Source: Dastarcus helophoroides | Taxonomy: Eukaryota; Arthropoda; Insecta; Coleoptera; Bothrideridae | NCBI GenBank assembly: GCA_028583605.1 | Contig: CM053330.1 | Coordinates: 22,346,129 to 22,410,128 of the forward strand | DNA length: 64,000 bases | Reading direction: 5' to 3' | Shown: positions 46,841 to 58,250 of the stretch, in pieces | How the letters are laid out: each line of letters starts with the position of its first letter | Numbering within the stretch: the stretch's first letter is position 1 | Notes under the pieces: model-generated | What the model saw: the letters and a program-made list of their open reading frames with translations, nothing else | Databases searched by the model: none | What the model was told of the DNA's origin: nothing | Program-made: the position numbers and the translations under genes

Positions 46841-47754
46841 AGCAAGTGTTTATGCTTTTAAAAGAAATGCAATTATTTATCCTACTAACTAAAAATATGC
46901 AAGCTGCTCTATGAAAAAATACAATTTATATGCTTACAAATGTTTTTCTGGAAAAAATTACGTAAGCATTCATAGAATATAATGTATTAAAATTATTGTT
47001 TCTCTTGTAGCATATGATAAAATCATTTTTAAATCCACACTAACTTGATTTACTACATTTTTTCCTATTTTTAAAAATAAGCAAGATAGATTATAGACAA
47101 CATACGATCAATAATCCTATAGATTAAACTAAATTTAGTTTGATAAAACTAGGGCATTCAGTTCATCCCCCCCATCTTCCCCTCCATCTAAGCTTTCACC
47201 ACATATCATGCATTTTATGATAATATATGGTTTTTATTCTTAAAAATTTAATTGAATAATTAAAATTCTAAGCTTAACGAGGGGCAATTCTCTGAATAAA
47301 ATATGAAATACTTATCGCTTCGATGCTATACCCACCAATAAGTCAAAATAAAAGGATAAAATACGTGAATTTTGTTATAGTAAATGTATCACGAGGTCAC
47401 TGACACATGACACTTTTTAACAAATTCTTTTGGAATCCTGTTTCATATTATATTTATTATTTTTTCTTTTTCAAATCTTACTTTTGTTCTTAATAGAAAA
47501 AATACGTTGTACAATTCGGGCGGATTCTCCACATTGTATCGCAAAAATCAAAATAACAAATAGGCAAATTACATGATCGTTACTTCAATTGATTATCTTT
47601 CAGGTATTCGTTGTAGGAGCAATAGAATAAAAAATATTTTCTGAACTTTATCGAGATATGTATACATGATGCAGTTAAAAAAACTCGCACAAAAGAGTCC
47701 ATCTGTCTTGACCGAAAAGATACAATATTAAATCTAAGAGAGAAAGTTACTCAC
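46841..47754. other. RGK intron A-B, 5' part
   Basis: No feature recognised. It ends at the exon A donor. Confidence 0.5.
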
Positions 47755-47966
47755 CTATACTAGTATCATAAGCGTGTAAATATTCGGAAGTCATAAACTG
47801 AGAAACAAGGGATGATTTTCCGACTGCTGGGCCGCCAAGCATTAGAACTTTATAAGGAGTTGGCCCCGGGGCGCTTGTTGAAGACTCCCTCGACGACGCT
47901 AAGCTGCAGGATGCCGAAGTACGTGCAGACCCTGCCGCTGACACAGCTGCGGGAAGTTGTTCTGTA
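47755..47966 (-). CDS. RGK-family small GTPase, exon A (N-terminal extension, P-loop, switch I)
   Basis: A 212-bp exon on the minus strand with acceptor TTGTTTACAG ending at 47967 and donor ATAG|GTGAGT at 47755/47754. It encodes a serine/alanine-rich segment (SASCSLASSRESSTSAPGP) and then YKVLMLGGPAVGKSSLVSQF, whose GGPAVGKSS is the P-loop (G1), followed by MTSEYLHAYDTSI, the RGK form of switch I that lacks the usual threonine context. The exon is much GC-richer than its surroundings. Because the acceptor is good and the upstream codons to the in-frame ATG at 47986 are intronic in character, the true start is on an exon outside or elsewhere to the right. The protein is expected at the inner face of the plasma membrane with the calcium-channel beta subunit as partner (family knowledge). 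Confidence 0.94.
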
Positions 47967-49884
47967 CTGTAAACAAACCAAATCAATTTATTTTTCAGTG
48001 GAATCTTTCATCAAATTAACTTGTCAATTTATAAAATTTATAAATAAAAAATTGAGTGTATAAGAAATTAATTTTCTGTTGCTATTGCGGAAAACCTTAA
48101 ATATTGAAATATAATTTTTATTATAAATGTAGGTGCATATTGTAAAACAGGTTCAAGGTCAATATCAAATTTGTTTACCTAATAAATTTATGTATTTATA
48201 AATGTTGTTACTCAGAATTTCCTTTTGTAATTTTGGTGAAATGAAACATTTAATATTTTATTCTAAATAAACTGTGTGTCCCAAGATAGAGTATTGAAGA
48301 GGGATTTGTTTTTTATTTGTGGATTTACGAGAAAAGTTTCATTCTTTATAAAAATTTCTACTTGATTTTAAAATACTGGAAATGGCATTATTTTTTTTTT
48401 ATTTAGGGAGTTCAATTATTTGGAAATTCTAGAGAACGACCTGGAGTAAACTGTTGTTATTTTTGGAAGTATCAAAAAATATTATTCAAAAATATGGTTT
48501 AGAATTATAAAAAAGCTTAAATTTGAAATTTTACCATATTTTCAGAAAATTTTGCAAATAGAATAGACCTGAATGCAATAGTAACGCAGCCCTTTAAACG
48601 TGTAAATTATTGGAGCTGTTCCATAATTTCTTTTACAGACCGCTAAATGATTATTCGTAGAAATTCATGGTTGCTTGAGAAAATACCACAAAAAATGATT
48701 CAAGATTATGAAATAAAATTTCATTTTAGTCAAACTTGACAAGAAAAGTAAAAGTTTAAGCCATTCCTTATTATTGATAAATCAACAATATTTATTTTGT
48801 TTGGATAGGTATCAGATGATTTTTTGTAATTCCTGACAAAGTAATCCATTTTTTTCTCCATATAACACAAACGTTTCAGTGTCCTCACAATTTACATTTG
48901 GGAATATTTGTAATTTTTGGAGTTCACCTTTAATTGGAACATTTGTTGGGTTCTCAATAATCTGACGAGATCCAAACAAGATCCAACCGGTATTTGGTTC
49001 CCAAATTATAAATTTGGTAAGTGTGCCTTACAATTCAGAAAATCAAACTTCAGATTCGAAATGAATATAGAAGTTCGTAAAGAAATCAGACATTTGCACA
49101 GCATAATCAGGCCGTAATACGTTTAAATTGTACTGCTTTAGTTTATTATCAAAGACCTTATTTTTACATTATGTTCAATTTTGACTTGTAACCTGCTTTG
49201 TGTAATTTTTTAGAAAATATACCAAAAAAACCTCATTGTTAGGCACTTTTTGTAATTATAAGTTACATTTATCAGTAACAGATTTCTATGGCGTCAAAAA
49301 TAAAAAAAATATATATTCTTGTCCATTTGTTAAAATCTCCAAATAAATGAATTTCCTGTACAAAAAATAATGTCATTTTTATAGATTTTAAATCCAGCCG
49401 GAGTTTTTTCAAAGAATGACTTTTTATTATAAATCGGAAAATAAAAAAAGAAACCCTTCTTCAATACACTGTCTTGAGACACTGCATGCAGTTCTTAGAT
49501 GAGTGTAAAATAAAAACTCATCTTCATATTTTACTTATTAATTGAAGAGCTATTAATTATTTTTTCATCCTTTAACAGATGCTTTAATAAAAGTTTAGCC
49601 GTGCAGCTACCAATTAGGTTAAAAGGAGAACAAAGATGTAGGATATTGCGTTCCATAGAATTAGGATCGATCGACTTATCCATTAGCTGTGTTTTATCGT
49701 CTAAAAGAGCCGATAATAAGAGGACTGTAGCTATATATCCTCGATTTTAAGATTTTATATTTTCCAGTAATCCCGAAGGAACCAGTTGGTTAATGATGCA
49801 TATAAAATCGGGCAGTTCTATGTGAGGTTCAGCTTTTCAGAGGAATACAACTTTGTTAAATGCAGCATTATTATTATTGTAACA
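47967..49884. other. Intron or 5' flank of the RGK gene, unannotated
   Basis: AT-rich. A short block at about 48960-49030 (CCGGTATTTGGTTCCCAAAT) is shared with the composite repeat at 11.7 and 12.07 kb. No exon recognised. Confidence 0.45.
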
Positions 49885-51136
49885 TATACAGGATGGACAA
49901 TAATTAATGGTACATAGAGCAAGAATGGATTTTTCGTATAAAAATAACGTGATTTAGCCACATTTACCTTTTACCAAAAATTGACATTAACCGAGATACA
50001 GGGTGTCAAAGTTGAAAAAAAATTTTGACTTTTTCGCACAACTGATGATCACATTTCACTATAGACAAGAAATTTGGCATAGAGAAGTTTATTTGGTCAA
50101 GAAATTCTAATTTGCTAACAACTGCTAGTAACTCATAGAGGGCGCTACCTGGGCTATCTTGTATTATTCTAAAGCATCACAACTTTTTTGTGCCTCCATG
50201 TACATTTGATTTCAATAGATACTTTTATTTACCTACATTTTTTACCTAAAAAAGGCATACTTTCCGAATGTTGATAAAAGCAACAGTTTTCAACATATTT
50301 GACTTCAAATTTTGCCGTACGTTTATTTTAAGTTATGTAAATGTGAATTTTTCGCAGTAGATTTCAAAATAGAAGTAATAAAACTGACCTTAAACAGTTT
50401 ATATCAAATATTATTCTACTGACATCATTATTACACATATTTTTTTAATTTATAAAGCAAATTTAAATAAAATACCAAAACAAAATTTATTTTCGAAAAT
50501 AAATATGCGAGAAATGACATTTGTCATGTAGAGGGATTGCAAACAATTAAAAACCTGACAGTCTTTTATTGAAATTCATATCCAAATAACTACTTTGACC
50601 ACATAGACCATTAACATTTTCTTGTGTGGACTCGGAGATCACATTTCACATCACTATTAGAAAATAAATTATGTCTTAACTTTTTGCATTTTCTCTATTG
50701 AGACTTTCAAAATTTGTGTAATAATATTATCAGCAAAGAAATATTTGACATAAATTACTTTGAAATCTGTCTTATTATTACTTTTTTCAGGCCTAATTCA
50801 AAAATTTAATATCTTAAGTAATTTTAAATGAAGGCACTTCAAATTTTAAAGGCAAATGTCTTGGAAACGGTTGCTGGTATCAACTTTCAGAAGGTATGCC
50901 TTTTTTACGTAAAAAATATGCGACCTAAGAAACCTCCTAGAGCCAAATTTCGTGCCTATATTACAATGTATTCAATAGTTATACGAAAAAATCGAAATTT
51001 TTTTTTTCAATTTGACACCCTGTATTTCTGTTAATATCAACTTTTGGTATAAGGTAAATGTAGCTTAATCACATTATTTTTATACGAAAAATCCACTTTT
51101 GCTCTGTATACCATTACTTATGGTCTAGCCTGTATA
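49885..51136. mobile_element. Foldback element family B, copy 2
   Basis: Ends TATACAGGATGGACAATAATT and ATTACTTATGGTCTAGCCTG then TATA. Arms carry TGGTACATAGAGCA, TTACCTTTTACCAAAAATTGA, GAGATACAGGGTGTCAAAGTT and their inverses. It is the most complete copy and is uninterrupted. No coding potential. Confidence 0.9.
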
Positions 51137-52786
51137 CTGCCTTATTTATTAATAGTTTTCTTATTGCAGCGAAAATATATGAAAAAATCTACTTTTAGGT
51201 ATTGCTATCGAAGATATTATTTAATAGGGGGTTCAAATATTCTCAAAGGATAATATTACGAAAATGTTTGAGTCATTTATATGCCACAGTTAACGGGGAC
51301 AAAGTGGCAAAGGATATCGCCTAGAGGTATTGACATATTGCAAAGGGATCAATGAACTTTTAAGGTTCCCATTTACATGTTATTTTCCCGAATTTTCTTT
51401 TGTTGAAAGAATACATTTCTCAAAAGAAATACTTGATTATGATTAATAGAATAAGGTTTTGAAGCTTTCTAATACAACTTTAATGTAAATTAAAGAGAAA
51501 CGGCGTTTTTAGGTGAGAAGATATTTATTGAAGGAATAAACGCAATTTGTACAACATAAATACTAGAGCCAAAGCCTGTGTTCTATTTAGCTCTACGTAT
51601 TACGCCACCTAGCGGCCATTTGAGAACCTCAAAAATATTTTCCAGAGATTTTTCAGGGCCACTTTTTTCATTGAAAATTTTTTTTTAAAGCTGTGGGATG
51701 ATTTGTTGCTAAGATATAGCCGTCGTCCCCTCTTAGTTGGCCACCCGGTACAAACAAGGTGTTATTTTAATACAAAAGCCAAATTAGTGGAATATAAAAT
51801 ATGCTGTAAATGCTCGTTTGTGACTAAGTTTTTTGCATTTTGCATCCGTAAATCGCCGACAAGTTAGGGTAACGCGTCGAGCTTTTAGGAGAGAGCAGCA
51901 CCGGATTTTTCCGAGCGGCTAATATGTCGGCGATTTCCGAATATGCGTTCGGGACCTATGTTGATATACACTTTTTTCTTAAAATAACCTAAGTATTATG
52001 TTCCTTAAGTATTAGCACTTTATTCAAAAACACTTGTATATGTATGTTAGTGTCGATGAAATATTATTTATCAAAGAAGGCAAAATCAGATTAAACATGC
52101 TCAACTCATATATCACTAAAACGGTAAACAGCTATGTGGCTTTTTTAATTAAAATTCCGAAAACCAGTTTAGTTCTACGTATATCATATTTTTAATTACC
52201 AATAATTTTGTGATAAGAATTTTTCGACCACTTGCATTAGCCTTGTCAAGTACACCAATGTAAGTGAACGGCAAGCGCTCTTCAGCAGTGTTGCAATTTT
52301 GACTTTAAGTTATTATAATTTTCATCTTCATCTCTCAAGCCAAAGCTTTGAATAAAGTTTTGCTGGCAATTAGTCCTTTATTGGTGTTCTATGTTTCTTG
52401 TGTTCTTATTGTTCCAAATATTTTTCTCATGGATTATTTTCTGCTACATATTTGGAACAGGTAATAAATTTGATTTCCAAATATTAATCTTTTCTTACAC
52501 TCATAATTTATCTACGTGCCACATGCTGAAGGAAACTTAATTTTTTGTCTTTGCTGTTTACGATGTATAATAAAATAAATGAAGTGATTTATTTTACACG
52601 CTTACAAAAATATCTTCTACATTGTAACGTGCCATGTACTTTACCTAAATAAATACAGAGTAAGTATGTATTAATTTTTATTTTTATTTTGTCGTGGTCT
52701 ACGTAGATCCTCTGTTTGATAGTATGTAAACTTGAAATATAAATCTTGTCTCTTGAAATCAGTAAAGATTAAGAAACAAAACAAAG
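51137..52786. other. Unannotated stretch
   Basis: A GC-richer patch at about 51850-51960 holds a small inverted pair, AAATCGCCGACA and TGTCGGCGATTT, 80 bp apart. An edge like CTTAGTTGGCCACCCGGTA at about 51735-51753 resembles transposon ends. No gene recognised. Confidence 0.4.
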
Positions 52787-52827
52787 GTTGCTCCAACGCG
52801 TTTCGATCGCCAAGCTATCATCTTTAG
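52787..52827 (-). ncRNA. Hammerhead-like hairpin, second copy
   Basis: On the minus strand: CTAAAGA, one base, GATAGC-TTG-GCGATC stem, GAAA, then CGCGTTGGAGC. It aligns with 12185-12222 base for base in layout, including the extra base before the stem, but the core reads CUAAAGA rather than CUGAAGA, so this copy should be inactive. Confidence 0.4.
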
Positions 52828-52860
52828 AGAGATAGTTCAGTATTTCTCTGAAGATGATTG

Positions 52861-53361
52861 TGGCGCACAACAATTATTGAACTATACCCTGTTTATTTAA
52901 TTTCCAAGTAAAAACAGATGTTCAAGTACAATGATAAAATCACCCAAGAATATTCCTTTTCTAACTGTTAATCTTTGAACAACTTTGGGTAAGAGCACTT
53001 GTGTGGGAAAAATACCTGCAGAAAGACAAAGTGCTCTAAACACATAGTTTAGGAAAATAGCGTAATTAAAAGATTTTTTGTAATAATTTATATATCAGAG
53101 CAACATTTTTTAAGTAAAAATATTGTGTTCATTTCAATTAAATGCAAAAAAACTTGATGTTATGCAATATCACATTCGCTGTTACTCAAAAATATAAATA
53201 AATAAATAAAAACAAATCTATCACGCAAGTTTTTTTTTAAAATGAATAGTAAAACCTAGTGCTAAATATTTTTATTAGAACAGTTCCAATTTTCATAATT
53301 CCTTTATTGCAACAAAAATATACTGAGACTGAGGAGAAAATTTCCCATGAAGGCGGAAAAG
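52861..53361. other. Unannotated stretch
   Basis: AT-rich; no gene or repeat boundary recognised. Confidence 0.4.
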
Positions 53362-53808
53362 CTACTTAATTACAGCTTTCAAAGGTACGTTGCTTATACT
53401 TCTTACCGCTTCCATGGATTTTGGCTGCACATACATGGAACTCCGAGCGTTGTGTATATTCCTCTTGATATACGATAGATCCCTCTGGGTGAGTGAGTCC
53501 CTCCCTCCGTCTTTGAGCGAAAGATGGATTAATTTTGATGGTCTTGCACCGACATCATTCACAGCTTTTCGTTTTAAGCTGTTACTTAGTTTGTAACGTT
53601 GTAGAACACTTTCTTCGATAGTTATATGATTGTGTGGAAATGTTCCTTTCAAGATTTCTTGATTCTTCTTCATTTTTAAAAACGATTTACAAGTTTTTGT
53701 AGAGCAGGCCCAACGTTCAATATCATTTGCCAGCATTTTGTGAAACCGATATCTGTACCCGTCTATCACAAAGATACTTCGATTTTTAAAACTAGTTGTA
53801 ACTTCCAT
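53362..53808 (-). CDS. FLYWCH-type zinc finger protein (FLYWCH/MULE family), N-terminal part
   Basis: A 148-codon uninterrupted frame. Residues 12-62 form a FLYWCH-type finger: FVIDGYRYRFHKML, then ERWACSTKTCKSFLKMK, then a GTFPHNH ending, with the W-x-C, C and H-x-H ligands in place. A basic linker (LSNSLKRKAV) follows, and then TQRDLSYIKRNIHNARSS, which corresponds to TTKDIYNIRKCIYTSQRSQR in the pseudogene at 21.4-22.3 kb and is where the MULE domain begins. The frame stops before any catalytic domain, so it is either truncated or an exon of a longer gene, although I see no clear donor. FLYWCH proteins bind DNA; many insect copies derive from Mutator-like transposons. Confidence 0.75.
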   Translation of the reverse strand: MEVTTSFKNRSIFVIDGYRYRFHKMLANDIERWACSTKTCKSFLKMKKNQEILKGTFPHNHITIEESVLQRYKLSNSLKRKAVNDVGARPSKLIHLSLKDGGRDSLTQRDLSYIKRNIHNARSSMYVQPKSMEAVRSISNVPLKAVIK

Positions 53809-55344
53809 ATTATCTATTCAATGCACTACGTGAAACAAGCAGGAAACCAAAAACTATAATGAAGTTAAAATTTCCCAACCACGTTTTTATACCCCTAATA
53901 CTCGTTAGGAATTTCTTTAATAATTAAATTGCAATTAAATAGATACTTATAGGGCTTTGCACATTAACTTGCAATTAAAGCTTGTAGTCATTTCTATGGC
54001 TGGAGTGCTTTCCGGAATTTCAATGTGGAAATTTTAAATTTGGTATAGTTATTTTACCGTTCATTAGTCCCATTAAGAGCAAGTAGTTGGGACGCTTCTT
54101 ACGTAGGACCCGAAACAAATACGGGACGCTAGATACCTCCTTACGAATGTAATTAGTAAGCTTGGGACGCTAGTTACATTTTCCGCTTTTTTAAGGGTAT
54201 TTTGCCTTTTTAGTGCCATTTTTAGCTAATCTTGTTTGTCTAATTTAACATTTTCCCCACCTTTTTACTTTATGTAGTTGTGCTTAAAATCTGGTTTCTA
54301 ATTATAAGGAATGATGTCTAGGTTAATTAGTAATAGTTTTATTCAAAAATTCCTACATATATTGAGTTTCACTACGGACTGTCGGCTTTATTCTGAAAGT
54401 TTAAAGTATATAAACATTTTTAGTTATAACTTAAAATTTGGATACAATAGCAATTGTAATCTACCTCTAAAGTAAAGTCATAGGGTGTGCACTTTTGGTG
54501 TTGCTAACGATTGCTATTTTTTAATATTTCCTCTTTTTATGTGTATCAAGAAAATGTTCTATATTTTCTTTGGAGAATAAGTTCCTGCGACACAATTTAG
54601 AAAGTTGTGTTGAACAAATTTTTATATCTTTGTTTTATTTGATTATAATTTTTATTTTTACTGTATCTTCTCTTTGAGAGTTATTTCAATGATAGAAATA
54701 TTAAGAGTATATAAGAAATATTTCAATAAAAGGCATTTAAAAATTACCAGTAAACCAGTTACTGAAATCTTCTTTGAATTTCTTCTGATTCGGAAACCTA
54801 TCTGAATTCCGTATGTGAGTGACCTTAACCTCAAACATAACTTTGTATCTGTAACAACATTAATAACATGAATCTGTCCTTAAATTTACAGTTTAGCTGA
54901 AGTAAATTAGGCTGTCAAATAAAATGTTCAATCAAAAAGCTCTCGCTTTGTAAAAACGGCTCATTACAGTAAAGAAATTGTTTAAAATTTCCACTCGAAG
55001 TTTCCCTTCGAAATAAATTGTTGGCATCGACCTTATTAAAGCAATTGTTAAAGGAACAGAACACTCTGCGATAGCGAGAAAACTCAATCTCCATCAGGTT
55101 CCTTCACAAACAATCAAGCCGACCGAATGACTTTTAAATTGAACTCTTTATAAATGTCACACCTTTTACCTTTACATAAAAGAGTAACTAATTCCCCGCA
55201 CTGAGAGGTCCCACAAAACTTCCGAACAATTTTACCGAAAATGTAAAATGTCAAATTTAAATATATTTTTTCTTTTTGAAGCAAAGCCAGTAAATATTAT
55301 TTTACACCAAATAATGTATGTCAGGGTCGTGCGGTAGATTTTCT
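53809..55344. other. Unannotated stretch
   Basis: The word GGGACGCT recurs three times within 54080-54180 in a locally GC-richer patch. Otherwise AT-rich with no gene recognised. Confidence 0.4.
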
Positions 55345-57930
55345 CACAAGGAAAGGTCGCGAAGTGTCCGGCGTCGATTTTGCTAATTTTTGGATATGTT
55401 TTAAAGAACCAAAATCTAAGAGACACGTATTTTTTTTATCGGCTGATAAACGGTTTTAAGGGTAGTTTTACCCCCTCAAAGTTAAGGCAAAAAATGCAGA
55501 TTTTGCTGTTTCTCGAATACCACAAATGATATTCGAGTCGTTTCTTTTTCCAAAAGTTTTGCTTTGACGAGAAATGAAAGAAAAAAATATTTTCAAAATT
55601 TTCCCACCCCCCTCATGGTGGCAAACTACCCCATTTAGAAGTTGTTTAATCATAAAAATGGTAATTAGGTCAGCAAAATTTTGAAAAAGATATATGTTAT
55701 TTTATACACCAAAACTAATTTTACCCGTTTTTGGATTTTGTCGAAAAAAATTTTTTTGGGGGATGAACACCACTTACACGAATACGTATATGATACGATG
55801 TATTTTTATGATTTTTGTTTTATTTTTTTCTGTAGCGAAGTATTTCGACGAGAAACTAAAAAAACAATTTTTTAAGTTTTTTTCGGAGACCCCTCATCCC
55901 CACCCTCCACCCTTCCGTTATAGGAGGGTGAGCTACCTACTTAAAAAACTGGAAAATTCGAGATTATTATGATCCCTCTACTATCTATATACACCAAAAG
56001 AAAATTTTACCAAATTCTAACCCCACCGCTCCTGATAGGGGTAAATTATCCCTTAGGAAATTTTTAATTAACAGGAAAATAATCATTATAATAGCTAAAT
56101 TTTGAAAAATAAATGTTATTTTATACATCAAAATTAATTTTACTTTTATTTGGGTTTTGGTGAAGGAAAATATTTTAGGAGTAAACACCCTTTAGGTCAA
56201 ACACGTATATAATAGGATGTATTTCTATGATTTTTAATTCGTTTTTTATCTGAAACGAAGTATTTCAACGAGGAATTAGAAAATTAATTTTTTTGAACTT
56301 TTCCAGTCACCTCTCTTCCCCTCTCTCCACCTTATCTTACCAGAGGGTGAGTCATCCACTTAAAAAATCGGAAAATTCGAGATCATTACGATCTCTTTTT
56401 ATACACCGAAAAAAAGTCTAGACTTTTGCACCTTCGGGGTATTCAAAAAATTGTCATTATAACAACAAAGTTTTGAAAAAAAAACACTGTATTTTATAAC
56501 CAATTTTTTTGGGCTTTGTCGAAGACAAATTTTTGGGGGTAAACACCCTTTAGAGCAAATATGTGTATAAAATATCTATATAAAAACTGCGGTCAGTTGT
56601 CTGAACTTTATAAAAATTTAGAAGTTTTGTATATTAGATATACCTACACGAGAGATACGGGGAATTTACCAAAACATTTAAGTGTATATTATTATGGCGG
56701 TAAAGATTTAGTTTCTTTTTTTCCTGGAATAAAATATTTCAACAAGAAATAATAAAAATAATTTTTCAGAATTTTTCCAGCCACACCTCGCGTCCTATTT
56801 TTATCAGAAGGATAAGTCACCTGGGATGGGAAATGCAAACATTTAAAACCTTTCTAAAATCTGTTTTGTGGTATCTAGAGAGACAGCAATGATCTCGAAT
56901 TTCCAGTTTTTCAAGTAGATAGCTAACTGGCTCATTCTACTAGTATGCCAACACGAAGGGTGGGAACGGTAGAACCAAAATTTAAAAATAATATTTTTCT
57001 ACCTTCTTTAAAATACTTCGTTTCAAAAATAACGAACCAAAAATTATACAAATATATCTGCTATTATATATAAATATTTGCGTTAAAGGGTGTTCACCCC
57101 CAAAATATTTTCCTTCACCCAAATACAGGTAAAATTAATTTTGATGTATAAAATAACATTTATTTTTCAAAATTGAGCTGTCATAATGACTATTTCCTTG
57201 TTAATTAAAAATTTCATAAGGGGGTAATTTACTCCTATCAGGAGGGGTGGGGGTAAAAAAATTTGGTAAACTTTTTTTCGGTGTATATAGATAGTAGATG
57301 GATCATAATAATCTCGAATTTTCCGGTTTTTTAAGTAGGTAGCTCACCCTCCTATAAGGGAAGGGTGGAGGTGGGGATGAGGGGTCACCGAAAAAATCTT
57401 AAAAAATTATTTTATTAGTTTCTCGTCGAAATACTTCGCTTCAGAAAAAAAATAAAACAAAAATCCTAAAAATACATCCTATCATATACGTATTCGTGTA
57501 AGTGGTGTTTACCCCCCAAAAAAATTTTTTTCGACAAAATCCAAAAACACGTAAAATTAGTTTTGGTGTATATAATAACATATATTTTTTGCAAAATTTT
57601 GCTGACCTAATTACCATTTTTATGATTAAAAAACTTCTAAATGGGGTAGTTTGCCCCCATGAGGGACGTGGGAAAACTTTGAAATTTTTTTTTCTTTTAT
57701 TTCTCATCAAAACAAAACTTTGGAAAAAAGAAAGGACTCGAATATCATTTTTGGTATGTGAGAAACACCAAAATCTGCATTTTTTGCCTCATCTTTGAGG
57801 GGGAAAACTACCCTTAAAACCGTTTATCAGCCGATAAAAAAAAATACTTGTCTCTTAGATTTTGATCCTCTAAAACATATCCAAAAATTAGCAAAATCGG
57901 CGCCGGACACTTCGCGACCTTTCCTTGTCA
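55345..57930. mobile_element. 2.6-kb palindromic element family D
   Basis: Inverted arms of about 1.2 kb meet at roughly 56640. Paired landmarks from the outside in are GGTCGCGAAGTGTCCGGCG with CGCCGGACACTTCGCGACC, ATCGGCTGATAAACGGTTTT with AAAACCGTTTATCAGCCGAT, TAGGAGGGTGAGCTACCTAC with GTAGGTAGCTCACCCTCCTA, and GATAGGGGTAAATTATCCC with GGGGGTAATTTACTCCTATC. Within each arm a unit of about 400 bp (dimethyl-like runs of TTTTCGACAAAATCC, AAACACC-CTT and an ACCC-CTCC block) repeats two or three times in diverged form. Its open frames (up to 98 codons) occur on both strands because of the symmetry and are not credible genes. Confidence 0.9.
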
Positions 57931-58159
57931 GTATGATACAACTCTTCGAGATACCGCCCCATGAAAGTTTTTTTTCTTTAAAAGAAACAAACAAAACAAA
58001 CTTCGATTATGTTTAAAAATCAAATAACATTGAAGTCAACAGCATTGAAATCAAAAGCACATTTAGCAATTATTTCAATATTTTGATTAAACTATTCTAT
58101 TTTTAAAATATCGTATAGTACAAAATATCGAAGTCTATCTTTTTTGGTAAAACGAAGAG

Positions 58160-58250
58160 ATACTAAGTATCTCTTTGAAGATGATATCTTGACTACCGAG
58201 CAACTGTTGACGTTTTTTAATCTGTCTTGGTTTCAGGGTACAAGTACTGG
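58160..58250 (+). repeat. Diverged copy of the hairpin repeat
   Basis: TTGAAGATGATATCTTGACTA at 58175, then GAGCAACTGTTG and TTTTTTAATCTGTCTTGGTTT, aligns with the segment that follows the hammerhead-like core at 12185 (TTTTTAATCTTTCTTGGTTTC). It is more degenerate than the other copies. Confidence 0.5.

Noticed and set aside
55681..57798. Several 60-98 codon frames in the 2.6-kb palindrome
   Set aside because: They mirror each other on opposite strands and have F/K-rich composition from A/T runs, with no family motif.
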